Source of the DNA: an uncultured Prevotellaceae bacterium
GTDB taxonomy: Bacteria; Bacteroidota; Bacteroidia; Bacteroidales; Bacteroidaceae
NCBI GenBank assembly: GCA_902803455.1
Contig: CADCQC010000163.1
Coordinates: forward strand, 1-5,148
DNA length: 5,148 nt
Direction: 5' to 3'
In this document: positions 1-5,148 of the stretch, piece by piece
Layout: each line of letters starts with the position of its first letter
Position numbering within the stretch: position 1 is the first letter of the stretch
The notes under the pieces: model-generated
Told to the model about the DNA's origin: nothing
Database searches by the model: none
The model's input: the letters and a program-made list of their open reading frames with translations, nothing else
Position numbers and translations under genes: made by a program

Positions 1-1
1 C

Positions 2-79
2 CGCAATTACTGGATGAATGCGGAGGAGGCAAAAGAATATGGCATGATAGACTCCATCTTGACCCGTAAAAACGCATGA
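2..79 (+). CDS. clpP: ATP-dependent Clp protease proteolytic subunit ClpP, C-terminal end only
   Basis: This is the 3' end of a gene that begins before the window: 25 codons and a TGA stop. The visible peptide begins RNYWMNAEEAKEYGMIDSIL and ends TRKNA. The pattern YWM-x-A-x-EAKEYGMID is the typical C-terminal end of ClpP, where the last helix of the handle region leads into a short tail. ClpP is a cytoplasmic serine protease that forms two stacked seven-subunit rings and degrades proteins fed in by a AAA+ partner. The Ser-His-Asp catalytic residues lie upstream and cannot be checked here. The identification is supported by the next gene, clpX, whose ATG overlaps this stop codon in the sequence ATGA, an arrangement that suggests translational coupling of the two ClpXP subunits. 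Gene identity is fairly secure; completeness and activity cannot be judged. Confidence 0.9.
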   Translation, partial: RNYWMNAEEAKEYGMIDSILTRKNA

Positions 80-1299
80 AAAAAGTTTGCAGTTTCTGTG
101 GCCATAATGAAAAAGAGGTCAAACTGCTGATCTCGGGCATCAATGGGTACATTTGTGAAAATTGTGCCCAACAAGCCTATGAGATTGTGCAGGCTTCTGG
201 ATTGATGGGGGGCAGCAAAAAATCTTATGCAGGATTTGACCTGAAAAAACTGCCTAAGCCACAGCAGATTAAAGACTATCTCGACCAATATGTCATCGGG
301 CAGGATGAGGCAAAAAAATATCTCGCCGTGTCGGTCTACAACCATTATAAACGACTCAGCCAACCAGAGGATGAGAATGGAGTGGAGATCGAAAAAAGCA
401 ACATCATCCTCGTGGGAAGCACTGGGACGGGTAAAACATTGCTCGCACGAACCATCGCAAAAATGCTCGATGTGCCTTTCACCATTGTCGACGCCACTGT
501 GTTCACTGAGGCAGGATATGTGGGAGAAGATGTCGAGAGTATCCTCTCAAGACTGCTACAGGTGGCCGACTATGATGTGGAAACGGCTGAAAGGGGAATC
601 GTCTTTATCGATGAGATAGACAAAATCGCACGAAAGAGCGACAACCCGTCCATCACAAGGGATGTGAGTGGAGAAGGCGTGCAGCAAGGACTGCTCAAAT
701 TGCTTGAAGGAACCATGGTCAACGTGCCACCACAAGGGGGAAGGAAGCATCCTGAGCAGAAATATATACAGGTGGATACCAGAAACATCCTCTTTATCTG
801 CGGAGGAGCCTTCGATGGCATCGAAAGGAAAATAGCACAAAGAATGAACACGCATGTCGTGGGATACAATTCGGTGCAAAATGTGAGAAACATCGATAAG
901 GAGGAACTCATGAAGTATGTGCTGCCACAGGACCTCAAGTCTTTCGGACTCATTCCTGAGATTATCGGACGACTCCCTGTGCTCACCTACCTTAAGTCGC
1001 TTGACCGCGACGCACTGAGAAAAATTCTTATAGAACCCAAAAACTCCATCGTCAGACAGTATATTAAACTATTCGAAATGGATGGAGTGAAACTGACATT
1101 CACCGATGAGGTGCTTGATTTCATCGTCGACAAAGCCATCGAATACAAACTCGGGGCCCGTGGACTGAGGTCCATTGTCGAGAGCGTCATGATGGATGCC
1201 ATGTTTGAAATACCATCGAAAAAGGTGAAAACCTTTAAGGTGACGGTAGACTACGCCAGACAACAGTTGGAAAAAGCTCATCTGCCTGGCGGTGAATGA
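76..1299 (+). CDS. clpX: ATP-dependent Clp protease ATP-binding subunit ClpX
   Basis: ClpX is a cytoplasmic hexameric AAA+ unfoldase that recognises tagged or native substrates, unfolds them with ATP and threads them into ClpP. The 407-residue product is close to the usual family length. It starts with the zinc-binding domain: C5/C8 (CSFC) and C27/C30 (CENC). The AAA+ core follows: Walker A GSTGTGKT at 114-121, pore-1 loop GYVGED at 147-152, Walker B IVFIDEID at 175-182, pore-2 loop around RDVSGEG at 195-201, RKH loop at 223-225, arginine finger R299 in IGRLP, and sensor-2 GARGLR at 360-365. The loop that docks on ClpP reads VGY at 262-264 where E. coli has IGF. The ATG overlaps the clpP stop as ATGA; no Shine-Dalgarno sequence precedes it, as is usual in Bacteroidetes, and the zinc motif begins four residues later, so a start further downstream is excluded. 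No key residue appears missing. Co-expression with clpP is inferred from the overlap. Confidence 0.98.
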   Translation: MKKVCSFCGHNEKEVKLLISGINGYICENCAQQAYEIVQASGLMGGSKKSYAGFDLKKLPKPQQIKDYLDQYVIGQDEAKKYLAVSVYNHYKRLSQPEDENGVEIEKSNIILVGSTGTGKTLLARTIAKMLDVPFTIVDATVFTEAGYVGEDVESILSRLLQVADYDVETAERGIVFIDEIDKIARKSDNPSITRDVSGEGVQQGLLKLLEGTMVNVPPQGGRKHPEQKYIQVDTRNILFICGGAFDGIERKIAQRMNTHVVGYNSVQNVRNIDKEELMKYVLPQDLKSFGLIPEIIGRLPVLTYLKSLDRDALRKILIEPKNSIVRQYIKLFEMDGVKLTFTDEVLDFIVDKAIEYKLGARGLRSIVESVMMDAMFEIPSKKVKTFKVTVDYARQQLEKAHLPGGE

Positions 1300-1309
1300 T
1301 ATCACAGAA

Positions 1310-1334
1310 CCGCCGGACCGACAAGGTCCGGCGG
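1310..1334 (+). terminator. Perfect 10-bp GC-rich hairpin between clpX and recQ (possible terminator or attenuator)
   Basis: The arms CCGCCGGACC (1310-1319) and GGTCCGGCGG (1325-1334) are exact reverse complements separated by the five-base loop GACAA. It begins 11 bases after the clpX stop and ends 13 bases before the recQ ATG. The stem is strong enough to fold in RNA. No T-rich run follows on either strand, so it is not a textbook intrinsic terminator. It could be a U-poor or partial terminator, an element that protects the 3' end of clpPX mRNA, or part of the recQ leader. The structure is certain from the sequence; the function is inferred. Confidence 0.6.
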
Positions 1335-1347
1335 ATGACTGCCAAAA

Positions 1348-3540
1348 ATGAAAATACACACTCCTATGCCAACAGACGTTAACCTGACTAAGCAATTAAA
1401 AAATTATTTCGGCTTTGATAAATTCAAAGGCGACCAAGAAGCTATTATACGAAATGTGCTCGATGGTAACGATACCTTCGTGCTCATGCCTACAGGAGGA
1501 GGAAAATCGCTCTGCTACCAGTTGCCATCACTTATCATGGAGGGAACGGCCATCGTTATCTCGCCACTGATAGCACTGATGAAAAATCAGGTGGATGTCA
1601 TCAATGGCATGAGCGAGGAGGAGGGAGTGGCCCACTATCTGAATTCCTCCCTCAACAAAGCAGCTATCGATCAGGTGAAAGCGGATATCATCTCGGGAAA
1701 AACCAAACTTCTCTATGTCGCTCCTGAATCTCTCAACAAAGATGACAACGTGGAGTTTCTCCAAACGGTCAAAATCTCATTCTACGCCATCGATGAGGCG
1801 CATTGTATCTCGGAATGGGGACATGATTTCAGACCTGAGTACCGCAATATCCGACCAACCATACAGCGGATAGGTGTCGCGCCTGTCATCGCACTTACTG
1901 CCACTGCCACCGACAAGGTGAGGACGGATATCAAGAAAAACCTTGGCATCTTGGATGCAAAAGAGTTCAACAGCTCGTTCAACAGGCCCAATCTCTATTA
2001 TGAGGTGAGACCCAAGACCAACGACATCAACAAACAGATTATACGCTTCATTAAACAAAACGCAGGGAAGAGCGGTATCGTCTACTGCCTCTCAAGAAAA
2101 AAAGTGGAGGAACTGGCGGCTGACCTCTGTGCAAACGATATCAAGGCGGCGGCTTATCATGCAGGACTGGAGTCGGCAAAACGGTCGGAGACGCAGGATG
2201 ACTTCCTCATGGAGCGGATAGATATCATTGTGGCTACTATCGCTTTTGGCATGGGAATCGACAAACCAGACGTGAGGTTTGTTATCCATTATGACATTCC
2301 CAAAAGTCTTGAAGGCTATTACCAGGAGACGGGAAGGGCTGGAAGAGACGGTGGAGAAGGGAAGTGCATCACCTTCTATTCTTACAAAGATTTGCAGAAA
2401 CTGGAGAAATTCATGGAGGGCAAACCCGTGGCCGAACAGGATATCGGGCGACAACTGTTACAGGAAACCGCTGCCTACGCAGAGTCTTCTGTTTGCAGAA
2501 GGAAAATGCTGCTCCATTACTTCGGAGAAGAATACAAACCCGACAACTGCGGCAACTGTGACAACTGCCTGCATCCAAAAAAGAAAATTGAAGGCCGTGA
2601 CCTGCTGGTCATCGTGTTGAAAGCCATCGCGGCTATCAAAGAGAATTTCAGGACCGAATATGTGGTGGACTTTGTCAAAGGAAGAGCCACCGATGACATC
2701 GTCTCACATAAACACGACCAACTTGAGGAATTCGGATCTGGAGAGGATGAGAACGACAAACTGTGGAATCCCGTCATACGACAGGCACTGATCGCTGGCT
2801 ATATCAAAAAAGATGTCGAAAATTATGGCTTGCTAAAACTCACTGCGGCAGGAAAACGATTTATAAAGCACCCGGAGTCGTTTATGATTGTCGAGGACAC
2901 AGAGTTCAAAGATGATTATGAGGAGGAAAACTCTGAGGGAGGTGGTGCGCTTGACATGGAACTCTATGCTATGCTCAAAGACCTGAGAAAGCAGATGTCG
3001 GCCAAACTGAAAGTGCCTACCTATGTCATTTTCCAGGATGTGTCACTTGAACAGATGGCGACAATGTATCCGATTACCTTGGAAGAAATGCAAAACATAC
3101 AGGGCGTCGGAAGCGGAAAAGCCAAACGATATGGTAAAGAATTTTGTGAACTGATCAAGTTGCATTGCGAGGAGAATGAGATCGTGAGACCAGAGGAACT
3201 CAGAGTGAGGACCGTGGCTAAGAAATCTATCCTCAAAGTGAAAATCATACAAGGAATAGACAGAAAAATTGACCTTGAGGAAATTGCTAAGGCTCAGGGA
3301 CTTGACTTCGATGACCTACTGAATGAGATAGAGGCTATCGTCTATAGCGGAACAAAACTCGACATCGATTATTATATTGATGACGTGATGGATGAAGACC
3401 ATGTAGACGACATTTATGAGTATTTCAAAGAAAGTGATACCGATGACCTGGATGCCGCCCTTGATGAACTCGGTGAGGATTACGCGGAGGAAGACATCAG
3501 GCTGGTGAGGGTGAAATTCATGTCGGAGATGGCAAACTGA
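1348..3540 (+). CDS. recQ: ATP-dependent DNA helicase RecQ (long, Bacteroidetes-type)
   Basis: RecQ is a 3'-to-5' superfamily 2 DNA helicase that unwinds forked and recombining DNA during repair. Of 730 residues, 1-340 hold the helicase core: motif 0 near FGFDKFKGDQ (21-30), Walker A PTGGGKS (48-54), DEAH (149-152), the RecQ-specific aromatic-rich loop EWGHDFRPEY (156-165), motif III TATAT (184-188), motif V ATIAFGMGIDKPD (296-308) and motif VI QETGRAGRDG (326-335). The zinc-binding site is C383 with C401, C404 and C407. A winged-helix region (about 411-515) and an HRDC domain (about 535-610) follow. Residues 611-730 extend beyond the end of E. coli RecQ (about 610 residues) and are very acidic from 641 on. 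The start could instead be the ATG at 1366 (MPTDVNLTKQL, 724 residues), which matches remembered Bacteroides N-termini about as well. Upstream bases are A-rich with no Shine-Dalgarno sequence and no recognisable promoter, so transcription from clpPX by read-through is likely. Confidence 0.96.
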   Translation: MKIHTPMPTDVNLTKQLKNYFGFDKFKGDQEAIIRNVLDGNDTFVLMPTGGGKSLCYQLPSLIMEGTAIVISPLIALMKNQVDVINGMSEEEGVAHYLNSSLNKAAIDQVKADIISGKTKLLYVAPESLNKDDNVEFLQTVKISFYAIDEAHCISEWGHDFRPEYRNIRPTIQRIGVAPVIALTATATDKVRTDIKKNLGILDAKEFNSSFNRPNLYYEVRPKTNDINKQIIRFIKQNAGKSGIVYCLSRKKVEELAADLCANDIKAAAYHAGLESAKRSETQDDFLMERIDIIVATIAFGMGIDKPDVRFVIHYDIPKSLEGYYQETGRAGRDGGEGKCITFYSYKDLQKLEKFMEGKPVAEQDIGRQLLQETAAYAESSVCRRKMLLHYFGEEYKPDNCGNCDNCLHPKKKIEGRDLLVIVLKAIAAIKENFRTEYVVDFVKGRATDDIVSHKHDQLEEFGSGEDENDKLWNPVIRQALIAGYIKKDVENYGLLKLTAAGKRFIKHPESFMIVEDTEFKDDYEEENSEGGGALDMELYAMLKDLRKQMSAKLKVPTYVIFQDVSLEQMATMYPITLEEMQNIQGVGSGKAKRYGKEFCELIKLHCEENEIVRPEELRVRTVAKKSILKVKIIQGIDRKIDLEEIAKAQGLDFDDLLNEIEAIVYSGTKLDIDYYIDDVMDEDHVDDIYEYFKESDTDDLDAALDELGEDYAEEDIRLVRVKFMSEMAN

Positions 3541-3570
3541 CCCGTTAAAACGTATTAATAAACAGAAGAA

Positions 3571-3590
3571 AATGGGGCAAACACCCCATT
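3571..3590 (+). terminator. 7-bp hairpin between recQ and guaB (possible recQ terminator or guaB operator)
   Basis: AATGGGG (3571-3577) and CCCCATT (3584-3590) are exact reverse complements around the six-base loop CAAACA. A short T run (TTTT at 3599-3602) follows eight bases after the stem, further away than in a standard intrinsic terminator. It lies 30 bases after the recQ stop, where a terminator is expected, but its right arm also reaches the region where the -33 element of the guaB promoter should sit. It may therefore end recQ transcription, act as a protein-binding inverted repeat for guaB, or do both. The repeat is seen directly; either role is inference. Confidence 0.5.
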
Positions 3591-3615
3591 ATGTGGAATT
3601 TTATTGCTAATTTTG
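3589..3615 (+). promoter_or_regulatory. Bacteroidetes-type promoter of guaB
   Basis: TAATTTTG at 3608-3615 is an exact match to the Bacteroidetes -7 consensus TAnnTTTG used by their primary sigma factor. The matching -33 box (TTTG/TTG) should lie roughly 20-25 bases upstream; TTATG at 3589-3593 is the nearest candidate and is a poor match. Transcription would start near 3621-3624 in the run AATAAA, leaving a leader of about 15 bases before the ATG at 3637, too short for a riboswitch. The element falls in the gap between two unrelated genes, where a promoter is expected. Confidence 0.68.
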
Positions 3616-3636
3616 CACGCAATAAATTCTATAGAT

Positions 3637-5115
3637 ATGCCATCATTTGTTGCTGACAAAATTGTCATGGACGGTCTGACCTTCGATGACGTCCTTCTTA
3701 TTCCTGCTTATTCAGAGGTCCTGCCGAGGACCGTAGAGTTGAAAACCATGTTCTCCCGGCACATCGGGCTGAACATTCCATTCGTCACCGCTGCGATGGA
3801 CACTGTCACAGAATCGGCGATGGCCATTGCCATCGCAAGAGAGGGTGGCATCGGTGTCATCCACAAAAATATGTCCATTGAGGAACAGGCAAGACAGGTG
3901 GCCATTGTCAAAAGGGCGGAGAATGGAATGATCTATGATCCTGTCACCATCAGAAAAGGAAAAACAGTAAAGGATGCTCTTAACATGATGGCGGAATACA
4001 GGATCGGTGGTATCCCCGTCGTGGATGAGGATAACCATCTGGTGGGAATCGTTACCAACCGTGACCTCAGATTCGAACGTCATCTCGACAAACTGATCGA
4101 TGAGGTGATGACCAAAGAGCATCTCGTCACTACCAACCAGCAGACGGACCTGAGCGCAGCTGCTCAAATCCTGCAGGAAAACAAAATTGAGAAGTTACCT
4201 GTTGTCGACAAAAACAACAGACTCGTGGGACTGATCACCTATAAGGATATCACCAAGGCAAAAGACAAACCTATGGCATGCAAGGATGATAAAGGCCGGT
4301 TGCGGGTAGCGGCCGGTGTCGGTGTCACCGTGGATACCCTTGAGAGAATGGAGGCGCTTGTCAATGCAGGGGCTGATGCCATTGTCATCGATACTGCTCA
4401 TGGTCATTCCAAGTCGGTGGTGGAGAAACTTGTAGAGGCCAAAGCGGCCTTCCCCGAGGTGGATGTCGTGGTGGGCAACGTGGCGACTGGTGAAGCCGCC
4501 AGAATGCTCGTCGAGAATGGGGCTGATGCAGTGAAAGTGGGCATCGGGCCGGGTTCCATCTGTACCACCAGAGTGGTGGCGGGAGTGGGAGTACCACAAT
4601 TAAGCGCCGTATATGATGTCTATGCCGCTCTCAAAGGCACAGGGGTGCCGCTCATCGCCGATGGCGGATTGCGATACTCAGGAGATGTGGTCAAGGCCAT
4701 CGCAGCTGGTGGCAGTTGTGTCATGATCGGATCTCTGGTGGCTGGCACAGAGGAGAGTCCGGGTGATACCATCATCTTCAACGGAAGAAAATTCAAAAGT
4801 TACCGTGGCATGGGCTCCCTCGAGGCTATGGAAAATGGTTCTAAAGACAGATATTTCCAAAGCGGTACCAAGGAAACCAAGAAATTGGTGCCAGAGGGCA
4901 TCGCCGGGCGGGTACCTTATAAAGGTACCGTTCAGGAGGTTATCTTCCAACTCGTCGGCGGACTTAGATCGGGCATGGGCTATTGTGGCGCTGCCAGCAT
5001 CGATAAACTTCATGATGCGAAGTTCACGCGTATCACCAATGCCGGCGTGATGGAGAGCCATCCACACGATATCACCATCACAAGTGAGGCTCCTAATTAT
5101 TCAAGACCAGAATAA
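3637..5115 (+). CDS. guaB: Inosine-5'-monophosphate dehydrogenase (IMPDH)
   Basis: GuaB oxidises IMP to XMP with NAD+ in the cytoplasm, the rate-limiting step towards GMP. The 492-residue product has the usual length and architecture: an (alpha/beta)8 barrel interrupted by two CBS domains (about 98-145 and 157-205) that bind adenine or guanine nucleotides in many homologues. Catalytic C309 lies in GIGPGSICTTR (302-312). Other landmarks are the NAD-site segment DTAHGHS (252-258), the phosphate-binding ADGG (341-344), GMG (391-393), the mobile flap with the R405-Y406 pair that activates water, and E420 in LVPEG. The C-terminus ends SEAPNYSRPE. The ATG at 3637 is chosen because the open frame upstream offers only a TTG at 3604, and that overlaps the promoter; the N-terminus PSFVADKIVMDGLTFDDVLL fits the family from this ATG. 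It has its own promoter and no terminator before the next gene. No missing residue or frameshift was seen. Confidence 0.98.
   Translation: MPSFVADKIVMDGLTFDDVLLIPAYSEVLPRTVELKTMFSRHIGLNIPFVTAAMDTVTESAMAIAIAREGGIGVIHKNMSIEEQARQVAIVKRAENGMIYDPVTIRKGKTVKDALNMMAEYRIGGIPVVDEDNHLVGIVTNRDLRFERHLDKLIDEVMTKEHLVTTNQQTDLSAAAQILQENKIEKLPVVDKNNRLVGLITYKDITKAKDKPMACKDDKGRLRVAAGVGVTVDTLERMEALVNAGADAIVIDTAHGHSKSVVEKLVEAKAAFPEVDVVVGNVATGEAARMLVENGADAVKVGIGPGSICTTRVVAGVGVPQLSAVYDVYAALKGTGVPLIADGGLRYSGDVVKAIAAGGSCVMIGSLVAGTEESPGDTIIFNGRKFKSYRGMGSLEAMENGSKDRYFQSGTKETKKLVPEGIAGRVPYKGTVQEVIFQLVGGLRSGMGYCGAASIDKLHDAKFTRITNAGVMESHPHDITITSEAPNYSRPE
4911..4929. repeat. Short inverted repeat inside guaB
   Basis: GGTACCTT (4911-4918) and AAGGTACC (4922-4929) are perfect inverted repeats around the three-base spacer ATA. 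Another GGTACC sits at 4864-4869, giving three copies of this palindromic hexamer within 66 bases. The stretch codes for the conserved VPYKGT segment after the flap, so coding constraint alone may explain it. Nothing else suggests function. Confidence 0.35.
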
Positions 5116-5135
5116 ATAATCGAGATAGTAAACAA

Positions 5136-5148
5136 ATGAGAATGAAAA
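5136..5148 (+). CDS. Start of an unidentified gene downstream of guaB (partial)
   Basis: Twenty A-rich bases after the guaB stop, an ATG opens a frame reading MRMK before the window ends; a second in-frame ATG at 5142 is an alternative start. The upstream AAACAA fits the A-rich start context of Bacteroidetes genes. The spacing, with no terminator between, suggests co-transcription with guaB. A basic N-terminus would fit a signal peptide, and in remembered Bacteroides genomes the gene after guaB is a periplasmic SurA-type peptidyl-prolyl isomerase, but four codons cannot identify the product. That this is a real start is inferred from position only. Confidence 0.5.

Noticed and set aside
61..74. 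GACCCGTAAAAACG at the end of clpP nearly repeats GACCCGTTAAAACG just after recQ (3539-3552), 13 of 14 bases
   Set aside because: A 14-base match with one mismatch is expected a few times by chance in a 5-kb window, the first copy is coding, and there is no third copy or regular placement.
1175..1207. Possible recQ promoter inside clpX: TTG at 1175-1177 and CATGTTTG at 1200-1207
   Set aside because: The -7 box lacks the first T of TAnnTTTG, the site is in conserved coding sequence and lies about 140 bases before recQ; not strong enough to call.
3616..3636. A guanine riboswitch or other structured leader in front of guaB
   Set aside because: The predicted leader is only about 15 bases and the whole recQ-guaB gap is 96 bases with one small hairpin; no purine aptamer pattern is present.
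3712..4167. Longest minus-strand open frames, such as 151 codons opposite guaB and 138 codons opposite clpX (570-986)
   Set aside because: They lie wholly antisense to clearly coding, family-matching genes, show no recognisable domain, and have no gap or promoter of their own; they are shadows of the codon pattern on the other strand.
1..5148. A novel defence, mobile or secondary-metabolite system in the window
   Set aside because: Every long open stretch is accounted for by conserved housekeeping genes with complete motifs; no transposase, integrase, tRNA edge, array or change in base composition was seen.

Overview
This is an ordinary core-genome stretch from a member of the Bacteroidetes, most likely a Prevotella/Bacteroides-type organism in the order Bacteroidales. 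Three things point there. The ClpX, RecQ and GuaB proteins read like remembered Bacteroidales orthologues over their full length. The recognisable promoter (upstream of guaB) fits the Bacteroidetes -7 consensus TAnnTTTG rather than TATAAT. No start codon is preceded by a Shine-Dalgarno sequence; the bases upstream are A/T-rich instead. GC content is in the high 40s per cent, judged from hand-counted sample lines.

Layout, all on the + strand: the last 25 codons of clpP (to 79); clpX (76-1299), joined to clpP by a 4-base ATGA overlap; a 48-base gap holding a perfect 10-bp GC-rich hairpin; recQ (1348-3540); a 96-base gap holding a 7-bp hairpin and a promoter; guaB (3637-5115); a 20-base A-rich spacer; and the first codons of a further gene starting at 5136. 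The ORFs on the minus strand and in other frames are shadows of these genes. No RNA gene, mobile element, CRISPR array or riboswitch was seen, and no stretch over 300 bases lacks a gene.

clpP and clpX are one translationally coupled unit encoding the two halves of the ClpXP protease: a proteolytic chamber and a AAA+ unfoldase. recQ, a DNA-repair helicase, follows closely with no visible promoter of its own and is probably reached by read-through past the intergenic hairpin. guaB, the first committed step of GMP synthesis, has its own promoter and appears to start a new transcription unit that continues into the next gene. The three functions (protein quality control, DNA repair, purine synthesis) share no obvious pathway; the arrangement looks like conserved Bacteroidales gene order rather than a dedicated system.

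I found no convincing sign of an undescribed system. The points most worth checking are regulatory (the two intergenic hairpins, one overlapping the expected -33 region of the guaB promoter) and structural (a strongly acidic C-terminal extension on RecQ, and a non-canonical ClpP-docking loop in ClpX).
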